A stretch of 7,675 nt of DNA, taken from assembly GCA_002697665.2 (NCBI GenBank), contig NZXA02000017.1:13133-20807 (forward strand), read 5' to 3'. The translations under genes and the position numbers were made by a program. Positions 1-7,651 of the stretch are shown in pieces. The notes below the pieces were generated by a model, which was not told the DNA's origin, made no database searches, and saw nothing but the letters and a program-made list of their open reading frames with translations. Source of the stretch: a bacterium. GTDB lineage: Bacteria; Desulfobacterota_D; UBA1144. Positions within the stretch are counted from its first letter, which is position 1; the number at the start of each line of letters is the position of its first letter.

Positions 1-920
1 GAGGAGTGGCTAATATCTCTTTCGTGCCATAATGGTATATTTTCAAATCCTGCCGCCAAATTTGATCGCACATACCTTGAAATACCCGACAAATTTTCAG
101 ATAATATTGGATTTCTCTTATGTGGCATAGCCGATGATCCTTTTTGTCCTTTTGAAAAAGGCTCCTCAACCTCTAAGACCTCCGTTCTTTGAAGATGTCT
201 AATTTGGATTGAGATTCTTTCAATACACGTTGCAATAAAAGCTAATGAAACAAAAAAATCGGCATAATAGTCTCTATTTATAATTTGACTTGAGATTGGT
301 GCTGGATTCAATTTTAATATTTTACATGCTCTTTTTTCTATCCTAGGTGATACATTAGAATATGTCCCAACAGCTCCAGATAATTTTCCTATGGAACAAT
401 TCTTAATCGAATTTTCAAGTCTTAATTTGGCCCTCTTAGCCTCATCAAGCCAATTAGCGGCAACTAATCCAAAGGTAGTCACCTCGGCGTGTATGCCATG
501 GGATCTTCCAATCATAGGAGTTTTTAAGTATTTCTTAGAGAGCTTAATTAATGTTTTAATTAATATTTCAAAATCCTTCAGAATTAAAAGACCTGACTCT
601 TTAATCTGAAGTGAAAAGGCAGTATCTAAAACATCAGATGATGTTAGTCCTAGATGAATATATCTAGATTCAGGACCTATATATTCGGAAAGATTAGTCG
701 TAAAAGCTATTACATCGTGTTTAACAATTTTTTCTATCTTCTCAATTTTCTTTACATTAAATTTAGCTTTTCTTTTTATTATATTTAAAGATTTTTTAGG
801 AACCACACCTTCAACTGCCCAAGCTTCACAAACTGCTATTTCAACATCAAGCCATTTTTGATATTTATTTTGATCTGACCAGATTTCAGCCATATCCGGA
901 GTAGAATATCTTTTTATCAT
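1..920 (-). CDS. purB: Adenylosuccinate lyase, 3'-truncated by window edge
   Basis: This gene reads right to left from ATG at 920-918 and leaves the window after 306 codons, so the C-terminal part (about 120-130 residues in the usual ~430-residue form) is not seen. The enzyme removes fumarate from SAICAR and from adenylosuccinate in purine and AMP synthesis, in the cytoplasm as a homotetramer of the fumarase/aspartase superfamily. Visible motifs are KHD with His68, HLGLTSSD with His89, GRSHGIHAE with His141, and the family signature loop KGSSAMPHKRNP at 260-271 carrying the flexible-loop serines 262/263. These numbers coincide with the well-studied Bacillus subtilis-type enzyme, so the start is probably correct and the short PurB class applies. 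The frame is open throughout. No Shine-Dalgarno sequence precedes the ATG. It is transcribed divergently from the yacL-like gene. Identification is secure. Confidence 0.96.
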   Translation of the reverse strand, partial: MIKRYSTPDMAEIWSDQNKYQKWLDVEIAVCEAWAVEGVVPKKSLNIIKRKAKFNVKKIEKIEKIVKHDVIAFTTNLSEYIGPESRYIHLGLTSSDVLDTAFSLQIKESGLLILKDFEILIKTLIKLSKKYLKTPMIGRSHGIHAEVTTFGLVAANWLDEAKRAKLRLENSIKNCSIGKLSGAVGTYSNVSPRIEKRACKILKLNPAPISSQIINRDYYADFFVSLAFIATCIERISIQIRHLQRTEVLEVEEPFSKGQKGSSAMPHKRNPILSENLSGISRYVRSNLAAGFENIPLWHERDISHS

Positions 921-1034
921 TTGATAAATCAATTATATTCAAAATTTATAATTTAATAAAGTTAAATAATTAAAGATCTTTTAAGTAAGTTTCTATTTGC
1001 TTGTTTATAATAGATGAATTCTTTATAATCTAAT
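921..1034. promoter_or_regulatory. Divergent promoter region between purB and the PIN/TRAM gene
   Basis: This 114-base, strongly AT-rich spacer must carry start signals for both directions. Toward the plus strand there is a perfect TATAAT at 1024-1029, with TTGTTT at 1001-1006 exactly 17 bases upstream; another TATAAT lies at 1006-1011. Toward purB a perfect TATAAT lies at 937-932 on the minus strand, 11 bases before the ATG, with a weak TTTATT element 17 bases upstream of it. A 10-base palindrome, AAAGATCTTT, sits near the middle at 972-981 and could be an operator or chance. Neither gene has a Shine-Dalgarno sequence. Promoter hexamers are easily found by chance in DNA this AT-rich, so the exact elements are tentative, but the divergent layout itself makes promoters here very likely. 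Confidence 0.6.
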
Positions 1035-2060
1035 ATGAGTCCATTAAGAGTAATCTTCTCTATTATAAGTTCAATTGCTGGTTTTTATATTACTTTGACA
1101 AATTTAAAATCTGCTGGAAATCTTATACTTCCTTATTCTGTAGGAATAGGTCTTTTTTGTGGTTTAATAACTTTCTTTTTTGTATATTATTCCGAAAAAC
1201 TATTTAATGATTTGAGCGCTAAGGCATTAGTTGGGGCTACTATAGGAACCGGGGCGTCATTATTATTCTTTCTTACTTTTGCATATTTTTCAGAGATAAT
1301 TGGTTTAAGTATTAAATATCCCCCTTATACATATCCAATTGTTTTTCTTTCCGTTTTGTGTTTGGGTATTGCTGTTGGACTTAAAAAAGGTTCTAACCCT
1401 GATGCAAAAAATAATTCTGATGATGAATTTTTTCTCGCAAAAATACTTGATACTAGTGCAATTATTGATGGAAGAATTTCAGATGTTTCTGAAGTTGGAT
1501 TTTTAGAAGGCACTATAATTCTTCCACAGTTTGTAATACGTGAACTCCAATTTATAGCCGATTCAAATGATAATTTGAAAAAAGTAAGAGGTAGAAGAGG
1601 AATGGAAACGCTAAAAAAAATGCAGGATCAAAAAAATTTAAAAGTAAAAATAGTCGATAGAGATTTTACGAATATTAAAGAGGTTGACCTTAAACTTGTC
1701 AGATTAGCCAAAGAATTAAATGGTCAATTAGTCACAAATGATTTTAATCTGACTAAAGTTGCAAATCTTCAAGGCATTAAAGTTTTAAATGTTAATCAAC
1801 TAGCTAATTCCTTAAGGCCAGTAATATTACCTGGTGAGCACATGAATATTAAAGTAATAAAAGAAGGAAAAGATGAAGACCAGGGCGTTGGCTATCTTGA
1901 TGATGGAACAATGGTGGTAATTGATAACGGAAAAAAACATATTAATAAAGTAGTCAATCTTATCATAACAAGTGTAATACAAACACCAACGGGTAGGATG
2001 ATTTTTTCTAAAGTTGCAGATCTCAGAGATCAAGACAATTCAATAACTGGCGTTAAATAA
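1035..2060 (+). CDS. PIN/TRAM-domain membrane protein (YacL family)
   Basis: This 341-residue protein has a membrane-anchored N-terminus followed by a putative RNA-acting cytoplasmic part. Hydrophobic segments lie near residues 5-23, 31-52, 64-90 and 99-116. A charged linker (117-133) leads to a PIN nuclease-like domain from about 136 to 262. Its acidic residues typical of PIN metal sites are Asp139 in LDTSAIIDGR, Glu170 in the RELQ motif, Asp218 and Asp236 in the TND motif. A TRAM domain, usually linked to RNA binding, covers about 265-330. The order four TM, PIN, TRAM is that of B. subtilis YacL, a protein of poorly defined role; the nuclease activity is inferred from the retained acidic residues. 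ATG at 1035 is the first start and gives a complete first TM helix. Its stop overlaps the ispD start by one base (TAATG). A yacL-ispD-ispF order is also known in Bacillus. Confidence 0.88.
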   Translation: MSPLRVIFSIISSIAGFYITLTNLKSAGNLILPYSVGIGLFCGLITFFFVYYSEKLFNDLSAKALVGATIGTGASLLFFLTFAYFSEIIGLSIKYPPYTYPIVFLSVLCLGIAVGLKKGSNPDAKNNSDDEFFLAKILDTSAIIDGRISDVSEVGFLEGTIILPQFVIRELQFIADSNDNLKKVRGRRGMETLKKMQDQKNLKVKIVDRDFTNIKEVDLKLVRLAKELNGQLVTNDFNLTKVANLQGIKVLNVNQLANSLRPVILPGEHMNIKVIKEGKDEDQGVGYLDDGTMVVIDNGKKHINKVVNLIITSVIQTPTGRMIFSKVADLRDQDNSITGVK

Positions 2061-2755
2061 TGAGTAAAATCAGCTCAACGTTTATATTAGCTTCAGGCGG
2101 TAGTGGGCAAAGATTCAAAAATTCTAAGATACCAAAACAGTATTTAAAAGTTAATAAAATTCCAATTTTAATTTATTCATTAAAAGAAATAAATAAATTA
2201 AAATTTGTAGATCAAATAATTATTATAAAAAATAAAAATATTGAAAAGAAATTTTTACATGGACTCTTAACTAAATATAAAATTAGTAAACATACCTGTA
2301 TAGTGAATGGTGGCAAAACAAGGTTTGAAAGTGTTAAAAATGCTTTTAAAGAAATTGAAATAAAAAATAGTTATACAATAATTCATGATGCAGTAAGACC
2401 TAATTTTAATTTTAAAAATTTAAAAAAAATGATCGAAAAAATTGGTAAATATGATGGAATAATTCCAGTTGAAAAGATTAACAGTACAATAAAAAACATC
2501 AAAAATGAAAATGTTATTAAAACTTTATCTAGGATAAATCTATATTTATCTCAGACGCCTCAAGTTTTTAAAACATCATCTCTTGTTAAAGGATATAATA
2601 ATATAAAAAAAATAAATAAATTTACTGATGAGTCTGAAATGTTAGAAAAAAATGGTTTTAAAATTAAATCATTCTTAAATACAGGAGATAATTTAAAAAT
2701 TACTACAAAGGATGATTTAGAAATTTTTAAAAAATTATTAAAAAAACATGTTTAA
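2060..2755 (+). CDS. ispD: 2-C-methyl-D-erythritol 4-phosphate cytidylyltransferase
   Basis: IspD joins CTP and 2-C-methyl-D-erythritol 4-phosphate into CDP-methylerythritol plus pyrophosphate, the third step of the MEP isoprenoid pathway, in the cytoplasm. The 231-residue length is normal. The glycine-rich CTP-binding loop is at 11-18 (ASGGSGQR), followed by PKQ with Lys26. GGKTRFESV lies at 84-92 and HDAVRP at 109-114 with the catalytic-region Asp110. Arg158 sits just before SQTPQ, TDES is at 189-192, and Lys213 lies in the DNLKITT motif. All main active-site positions are therefore retained. The gene is markedly more AT-rich than sodA or ilvD and is full of Lys, Asn and Ile. It starts on the last base of the previous stop codon and overlaps ispF by eight bases, so translational coupling is likely. 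No clear Shine-Dalgarno sequence is visible. Confidence 0.95.
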   Translation: MSKISSTFILASGGSGQRFKNSKIPKQYLKVNKIPILIYSLKEINKLKFVDQIIIIKNKNIEKKFLHGLLTKYKISKHTCIVNGGKTRFESVKNAFKEIEIKNSYTIIHDAVRPNFNFKNLKKMIEKIGKYDGIIPVEKINSTIKNIKNENVIKTLSRINLYLSQTPQVFKTSSLVKGYNNIKKINKFTDESEMLEKNGFKIKSFLNTGDNLKITTKDDLEIFKKLLKKHV

Positions 2756-3233
2756 AATTGGAATTGGATATGATATTCACAAAAAATTATCTACGAGACC
2801 TCTTTATTTGGGAGGAATTTTAATTTCTAAAAAAAATGGCTTATTAGGACATTCTGATGCTGATATCTTAATTCATACAATCTGTGACTCAATTCTAGGC
2901 GCCCTTGCCGAGGGTGACATTGGAGATCATTTTAGTGATTCGGATCCTAAAAATAAAAATAAAAGAAGTACTTATTTTTTAAAGAAAATTTTAAAAATCA
3001 TGCAGAAAAAATCCTATAAAATTGTAAATATTGATTCAACAATCATATGTGAGAAACCAAAACTCTCTAGATTTAAGAATAAAATGAGAATGAATATTTC
3101 AAGGATTATTAATTTACCTATTGATAAAATATCAGTAAAAGCTACCACCTCGGAAGGATTAGGAATTATTGGCAAAGATATGGCAATGGCATGTAAAACA
3201 ATTGTTCTCTTAAAAAAAAATGAATCAGTTTAA
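2748..3233 (+). CDS. ispF: 2-C-methyl-D-erythritol 2,4-cyclodiphosphate synthase
   Basis: IspF cyclises CDP-methylerythritol 2-phosphate to methylerythritol 2,4-cyclodiphosphate with release of CMP, two steps after IspD; the intervening kinase gene ispE is not in this window. The 161-residue size is standard for the trimeric enzyme. Zinc ligands Asp9 and His11 lie in the GYDIH motif, and His43 ends HSDADILIH. Other family landmarks are DIGDHFSDSDP (residues 57-67) and KATTSEGLG near the C-terminus. The gene is separate from ispD rather than fused as in many alphaproteobacteria and campylobacters, but the two overlap by eight bases. It also overlaps the next gene by 14 bases, and a nine-A run lies just before that gene's start. 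There is no evident Shine-Dalgarno site, so expression probably depends on coupling to ispD translation. Confidence 0.96.
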   Translation: MFKIGIGYDIHKKLSTRPLYLGGILISKKNGLLGHSDADILIHTICDSILGALAEGDIGDHFSDSDPKNKNKRSTYFLKKILKIMQKKSYKIVNIDSTIICEKPKLSRFKNKMRMNISRIINLPIDKISVKATTSEGLGIIGKDMAMACKTIVLLKKNESV

Positions 3234-4113
3234 ATTTTTAAAAGATAGAAATAATTTTCTTGGTATTAAGAATTCAAAAACAGCATCTTCAAAAGTTTAC
3301 ATCGTGCCATATGGTTTGGAAAAAACTGTATCATATGGCAAAGGTACATCGTTAGGGCCAAAGAAAATTCTAAACGCTTCGCAACAATTAGAGCTGTATG
3401 ATATAGAGCTTGGAATTGAGCCATCAGCTATTCTTTCACCTAAAACATTGGATATAAAGAATATTCCATCTTCTCATCTAAGTGCATTGAATAAATTGGA
3501 AAATATAATTGAGCTAATCATTGAATCCAAAAAATTTCCAATCGTTATCGGTGGAGAACATAGCATCACACCAGCATGTATTAAGCCATTTTTAAAAAAA
3601 AATAAAAATTTAATAATTGTTCAGTTTGATGCCCATGCGGATTTAAGAGACAAATACCAGGGTAAAAAAAATTCACATGCATGCTCTATGAGGCGATGTC
3701 TGGACAATGAAAATATAAAGCTTATTTCAATTGGGGTTAGAAGTATTTCAAAGGAAGAATTTATATTTTATGAAAATAATAAAAAAAGAATTGAAATTTT
3801 TTGGGCCAAGGATTCTAAAAATTGGGACATGAAAAAATTAAAGAAATTATTACAAAACAAAAATGTTTATATTTCATTTGATGTTGACGTTTTAGATCCA
3901 AGCCTAATGCCCTCTACAGGAACCCCAGAGCCAGATGGTTTATATTGGGATGAGGCTATAAGTCTTATAAAATTAATATCAAAAAGTTCAAGAGTGCTAG
4001 GTGCTGACATAAATGAGTTCTCACCCTCAAAATACAATAGTACATGCGATTTTATTGTAGCTAAACTAATATACAAAATAATGTCATATTCAATATTAAA
4101 AAATATTTTATAG
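3220..4113 (+). CDS. speB: Ureohydrolase, probable agmatinase (arginase/agmatinase family)
   Basis: This 297-residue manganese metallohydrolase likely converts agmatine to putrescine and urea. The binuclear metal ligands are all present: His114 in GGEHS, Asp137, His139 and Asp141 in DAHAD, and Asp221 and Asp223 in SFDVDVLDP. The third arginase-family signature continues with TGTPEPDGL at 233-241. LRDKYQG followed by SHACSMRR around His153 resembles bacterial agmatinases more than arginases, which is why SpeB is preferred; arginase, guanidinobutyrase or another guanidine hydrolase cannot be excluded. No arginine decarboxylase lies nearby to support the pathway. The ATG at 3220 is the only methionine before residue 157, lies inside ispF (14-base overlap) and follows a nine-A run instead of a Shine-Dalgarno sequence. 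A 59-base gap follows before sodA. Confidence 0.82.
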   Translation: MNQFKFLKDRNNFLGIKNSKTASSKVYIVPYGLEKTVSYGKGTSLGPKKILNASQQLELYDIELGIEPSAILSPKTLDIKNIPSSHLSALNKLENIIELIIESKKFPIVIGGEHSITPACIKPFLKKNKNLIIVQFDAHADLRDKYQGKKNSHACSMRRCLDNENIKLISIGVRSISKEEFIFYENNKKRIEIFWAKDSKNWDMKKLKKLLQNKNVYISFDVDVLDPSLMPSTGTPEPDGLYWDEAISLIKLISKSSRVLGADINEFSPSKYNSTCDFIVAKLIYKIMSYSILKNIL

Positions 4114-4172
4114 AAATATATTATTTGAGTGAGGTATATTAATGTAAAACTAATAAATATTGGAGGATTAAA
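4114..4172 (+). promoter_or_regulatory. sodA leader with strong Shine-Dalgarno and possible promoter
   Basis: This is the only non-coding gap inside the plus-strand gene series. GGAGG at 4162-4166 lies six bases before the sodA ATG and is the best ribosome binding site in the window, where most other starts have none. Upstream, TATATT at 4135-4140 is a plausible -10 element, but no good -35 lies at the right distance; TTGAGT at 4125-4130 followed by TAATAA at 4151-4156 has a spacer of 20, which is too long. The ribosome binding site is clear. A separate promoter for sodA, ilvD and coaBC is an inference. I see no convincing Fur, IscR or SoxR-like operator. Confidence 0.55.
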
Positions 4173-4772
4173 ATGGCACATTCATTACCAGATCTAAATT
4201 ACGACTATAGTTCTTTGGAACCTCATATCGATGCAAAAACTATGGAAATACATCACACAAAACATCATCAAACTTATGTAACCAATCTAAATAAAGCTCT
4301 TGATCAACATCCAGATCTTTATGATAAAAGTCTTGAGTTTTTATTGCTCAATTTATCGGAGATTCCTGAGGATATCAGGGGTGCGGTTAGAAACCATGGT
4401 GGGGGTCATCACAATCATTCTTTATTCTGGAGAGTTATTGGACCAAATACAAGTCAGCCATCAGATGAGCTACTAAAAAGATTAATTAAGGATTTTGGTA
4501 GCTTTGATGAATTTAAGTCGGAATTTACTGATAAATCTACTAAACAATTTGGAAGTGGTTGGGGATGGCTTTGTGAAGATAGAAGTGGAAAGCTAATAAC
4601 AACATCAACTGCTAATCAAGACAGCCCAATATCATCTGGATTAAAGCCTATTCTAGGAATAGATGTATGGGAGCACGCATACTATCTTAATTATCAAAAT
4701 AGAAGGCCGGACTATATATCTTCTTTTTGGAATATTGTAAACTGGGAGGAAGTTGAAAAAAACTTAAAATAA
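4173..4772 (+). CDS. sodA: Superoxide dismutase, Mn type (Fe/Mn family)
   Basis: This 199-residue enzyme converts superoxide into hydrogen peroxide and oxygen. The four metal ligands are His27 in MEIHHTKHH, His82 in HNHSLFW, and Asp164 and His168 in DVWEHAYY. Metal preference can be read from second-shell residues: Gly78 in the GGGHHNH segment and Gln149 in TANQDSP are the manganese-type pair, whereas iron enzymes usually carry Gln at the first place and an AGTPL-like stretch at the second. A cambialistic enzyme remains possible. There is no signal peptide, so it should be cytoplasmic. The start is set by GGAGG six bases upstream. Its stop overlaps the ilvD start by one base (TAATG), so the two are probably translated in a coupled way. 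Its base composition is less AT-rich than that of ispD, consistent with a well-expressed, conserved protein. Confidence 0.95.
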   Translation: MAHSLPDLNYDYSSLEPHIDAKTMEIHHTKHHQTYVTNLNKALDQHPDLYDKSLEFLLLNLSEIPEDIRGAVRNHGGGHHNHSLFWRVIGPNTSQPSDELLKRLIKDFGSFDEFKSEFTDKSTKQFGSGWGWLCEDRSGKLITTSTANQDSPISSGLKPILGIDVWEHAYYLNYQNRRPDYISSFWNIVNWEEVEKNLK

Positions 4773-6448
4773 TGACGAAAAAAAAATATTCGACTTTTGT
4801 GACTGATGGCGCAGACAAAGCTCCTAATAGAGCAATGCTTAGAGCTGTAGGTTTCACAAATTCTGATTTTAAAAAACCTGTAATCGGTGTAGCTTCAACT
4901 TGGGCTATGGTTACCCCGTGCAATATGCACATTGACATTCTTGCAAATGAAGCAACAAAGGGTGTCAATTCGAACGGGGGAAAATCAGTTATTTTCAATA
5001 CAATCACTGTCTCCGATGGTATTTCAATGGGAACTCCCGGAATGAAATATTCTTTAATATCAAGAGAAGTAATTGCAGATTCAATTGAAACAGTAAGTGG
5101 AGCAGAGGGATTTGATGGATTAATTACAATTGGTGGTTGTGACAAGAATATGCCTGGATGTCTAATAGCAATGGCTAGGTTGAATAGACCATCAATTTTT
5201 ATATATGGTGGGTCAATATTGCCCGGAACTTATAAAAAAAAGGATGTTGATGTAGTATCTGTGTTTGAAGCTGTAGGTGCTTATTCTAACAAAGAAATTT
5301 CTAAAAATGAGCTGCATGATATTGAAAAAGCCGCAATTCCAGGTCCTGGATCATGTGGTGGAATGTACACAGCTAATACTATGGCTTCTGCAATTGAGGC
5401 ATTAGGCATGAGCCTGCCTGGAAGTTCAACTCAAATTGCAGTTTCAAAAAATAAAAAAACTGATTGTATTCAAGCTGGTAAGAAACTACTTGAACTAATA
5501 AAAAAAGATATTAAGCCAAGAGACATAATGACCAAAAAAGCTTTCGAAAATGCAATAACAGTTGTAATTGCTTTAGGGGGCTCTACAAATGCTGTTTTAC
5601 ATCTTTTAGCTATGGCTAGTGCGGCTAATGTAAAGCTTAAAATCGAAGATTTTAATAGGCTCGGAAAAAAAATTCCAGTTATTGCAGACTTAAAACCCAG
5701 CGGGGCTCATATGATGGCAAAATTCTGCGAAATAGGTGGATTACCGCCTCTGTTAAAAAGGCTTTATAATGCAAAACTGCTACATGGAGAGTGTCTAACA
5801 GTTACTGGAAAAACCTTAAAAGAAAATTTAAAAAATGTAAAAGACAACCTAGGAAGTAATATAATTAAACCTTTAAATAATCCTATTAAAAAAGATAGTC
5901 ATATATGTATATTAAAAGGTAATCTTTCTCCCGAAGGCTCTGTAGCAAAAATTTCAGGAAAAGAAGGATTATCTTTTAAAGGAAAAGCCGTTGTTTTCAA
6001 TTCTGAAGAGCATTGTATGAATGCAATTTTAAATAAAAGAATTAAAAAGGGAGATGTAATTGTAATAAGGTATGAAGGTCCTAAAGGCGGTCCAGGAATG
6101 CGCGAAATGCTTGCACCAACATCAGCCATCATGGGTCAAGGTCTAGGGTCTGACGTTGCTTTAATAACTGATGGTAGATTTTCTGGTGGAACACATGGCT
6201 TTGTTGTTGGACATATAACTCCCGAGGCTTTTGATTGTGGACCAATTGCTTTAATTAAAAATGGCGATCAAATTAAAATCGATTCAAAGAAGAAAACTTT
6301 GGAAATAATGGTTAGTCAAAGAGAGCTAAAGCAAAGAAAAAAATTATGGAGACAACCTTCAAGGAATCATTTGACAGGCGCATTATATAAATATTCAATG
6401 CTAGTAAGTTCGGCATCCTATGGTGCTATTACAGATAAAGGGATTTAA
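4772..6448 (+). CDS. ilvD: Dihydroxy-acid dehydratase, probable [2Fe-2S] type
   Basis: IlvD dehydrates 2,3-dihydroxy-isovalerate and 2,3-dihydroxy-3-methylvalerate to the keto acids that precede valine, leucine and isoleucine; 2-ketoisovalerate also feeds pantothenate. The 558-residue length fits the short family form, compared with 616 in E. coli. Three cysteines are in place for a cluster: Cys50 in VTPCNMH, Cys123 in [10 protein letters not shown] and Cys195 in [15 protein letters not shown]. coli-type [4Fe-4S] enzymes lack the first, so the [2Fe-2S] class is inferred. Asp82, Asp124 and Lys125 (the lysine that is carbamylated in the family) are the expected magnesium-site residues, and Ser471 in [10 protein letters not shown] is the proposed catalytic base. 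The gene begins within the sodA stop codon and ends directly against coaBC with no spacer. A GGGAGGA at 4744-4750 is too far upstream to act as its ribosome site. Confidence 0.96.
   Translation: MTKKKYSTFVTDGADKAPNRAMLRAVGFTNSDFKKPVIGVASTWAMVTPCNMHIDILANEATKGVNSNGGKSVIFNTITVSDGISMGTPGMKYSLISREVIADSIETVSGAEGFDGLITIGGCDKNMPGCLIAMARLNRPSIFIYGGSILPGTYKKKDVDVVSVFEAVGAYSNKEISKNELHDIEKAAIPGPGSCGGMYTANTMASAIEALGMSLPGSSTQIAVSKNKKTDCIQAGKKLLELIKKDIKPRDIMTKKAFENAITVVIALGGSTNAVLHLLAMASAANVKLKIEDFNRLGKKIPVIADLKPSGAHMMAKFCEIGGLPPLLKRLYNAKLLHGECLTVTGKTLKENLKNVKDNLGSNIIKPLNNPIKKDSHICILKGNLSPEGSVAKISGKEGLSFKGKAVVFNSEEHCMNAILNKRIKKGDVIVIRYEGPKGGPGMREMLAPTSAIMGQGLGSDVALITDGRFSGGTHGFVVGHITPEAFDCGPIALIKNGDQIKIDSKKKTLEIMVSQRELKQRKKLWRQPSRNHLTGALYKYSMLVSSASYGAITDKGI
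6439..6443 (+). promoter_or_regulatory. Partial Shine-Dalgarno for coaBC inside ilvD
   Basis: The bases AGGGA lie five bases before the coaBC ATG, within the last codons of ilvD. They are a modest match to the anti-Shine-Dalgarno sequence and support the start at 6449, which also directly follows the ilvD stop codon. Initiation by re-use of terminating ribosomes would work equally well. Confidence 0.45.
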
Positions 6449-7651
6449 ATGATAAAAGATTTAAATGGTAAAAATATATTATTAGGTGTTACTGGTGGAA
6501 TATCTGCTTATAAATCCTGCGAACTTTCAAGGCTATTGATAAAAGACGGTGCTGATGTGAATGTTGTTATGACCTCAAATGCTGAGAAATTTGTATCTGC
6601 TTTAACATTTCAATATCTAACTGGTAATAAAGTCTCAAATGATATGTATGATGTTAGCGATCCTAAAATTTCCCATATAGATTTAGCTGACAAAGCAGAT
6701 TTAATTATAATTTGCCCAGCGACAGCAAACTTTATATCGAAATTTGCTAATGGTATCGCTGACAATCTTTTATTAAATATTCTATTAGCAACTAAAGTTC
6801 AAATTATTGTTTGTCCGGCCATGAATGTAAATATGTATGAAAATAAAATAATTCAGGAAAATATTACCAGACTTAAAAAAAATGGAGTTATTTTTATCGA
6901 GCCTGAAACCGGCCAACTCGCTTGTGGTTGGGAAGGCAAAGGTAGATTAGCAGAAATTGAAAATATTTTAAAATTTATAAAAAAAAAACTTCAAAATAAA
7001 ACCTTAATAAACGAGAATATTTTAATCACTGCAGGAGCAACGAGGGAATATCTTGATGCTGTTAGATTCATTTCAAATCCATCGTCTGGAATTATGGGCC
7101 AATGCTTGGCAGACGAATTTAAAAATAGAGGCGCTAGAATTAATATTATAGCAGGCCATACCGAGGTTGATTTAAACAGATATGATAACTATTTTAAAGT
7201 TAATTCAGCTGATGAGATGAAAAATGAAATTGATAAAAAGTTAAATACCTATTCAATAATAATAAAAGCTGCTGCTGTAGGTGATTTTAAATTCAAAAAT
7301 AAGAAAAAAAATAAAATAAAAAAGGATGATAATTCCTTTGATTTTCAAATGGAAAAAAATATTGATGTATTGAAGGCTATCGGTCAAAGAAAAACTAAAA
7401 ATCAGATTTTAGTTGGCTTTTCGGCCGAGACTGACAATGTTGTTCGAAACGCAAAAAAGAAAATAAAAAATAAAAATTTAGATTTTATAGTAGCAAATGA
7501 TATTTCTAAGAAGGGGAGCGGATTTGGAAGCAAATCTAACTTTACATATTTTGTTGATTCTCATGGAAGTGTCGAGGAATTAGGCTTAAAGACAAAAGAA
7601 AAAATCGCTAAATATTTGGCAGATAAAATTGAAATCATGAGACAGAATTAA
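6449..7651 (+). CDS. coaBC: Bifunctional phosphopantothenoylcysteine decarboxylase / phosphopantothenate-cysteine ligase
   Basis: This 400-residue protein (Dfp) performs two consecutive steps of coenzyme A synthesis: joining 4'-phosphopantothenate with cysteine (CoaB) and decarboxylating the product to 4'-phosphopantetheine (CoaC). The N-terminal flavoprotein half, about 8-180, shows the FMN-region TGGISAYK, catalytic His76 in SHIDLA, PAMN with Asn126, and the LACG loop with Cys159 followed by GKGR. The C-terminal ligase half starts near 185 with ILITAGATREYLDAVRFI, then SNPSSGIMG, the AAAVGDF motif, a Lys-rich KNKIKK segment and VGFSAET. All key residues of both activities look intact. LDAVR replaces the more usual IDPVR, a small variation. 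It abuts ilvD, whose pathway supplies the pantoate precursor. The last four codons and the stop codon form the left arm of a hairpin. Confidence 0.96.
   Translation: MIKDLNGKNILLGVTGGISAYKSCELSRLLIKDGADVNVVMTSNAEKFVSALTFQYLTGNKVSNDMYDVSDPKISHIDLADKADLIIICPATANFISKFANGIADNLLLNILLATKVQIIVCPAMNVNMYENKIIQENITRLKKNGVIFIEPETGQLACGWEGKGRLAEIENILKFIKKKLQNKTLINENILITAGATREYLDAVRFISNPSSGIMGQCLADEFKNRGARINIIAGHTEVDLNRYDNYFKVNSADEMKNEIDKKLNTYSIIIKAAAVGDFKFKNKKKNKIKKDDNSFDFQMEKNIDVLKAIGQRKTKNQILVGFSAETDNVVRNAKKKIKNKNLDFIVANDISKKGSGFGSKSNFTYFVDSHGSVEELGLKTKEKIAKYLADKIEIMRQN

Noticed and set aside
391..609. Plus-strand open frame of 72 codons
   Set aside because: It lies wholly antisense to purB, whose conserved residues are unmistakable on the other strand, and its translation resembles no family I know.
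1..920. A broken or pseudogenised purB
   Set aside because: The reading frame is open over all 306 visible codons with every catalytic residue in place; the gene is only cut by the window edge.
1325..2033. Two minus-strand open frames opposite the PIN/TRAM gene
   Set aside because: Both are antisense to well-supported PIN and TRAM domains, and neither shows a family motif.
3867..4181. Minus-strand open frame of 104 codons spanning the speB end and the sodA start
   Set aside because: It is antisense to the conserved SFDVDVLDP region of speB and has no ribosome site; its hydrophobic translation reflects AT-rich antisense composition.
4744..4750. GGGAGGA as a ribosome binding site for ilvD
   Set aside because: It is 21 bases before the ATG, too far for normal initiation, and it encodes conserved residues of the SodA C-terminus.
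4687..5145. Minus-strand open frame of 152 codons opposite ilvD
   Set aside because: It is a shadow of the strongly conserved N-terminal part of ilvD and shows no recognisable domain.
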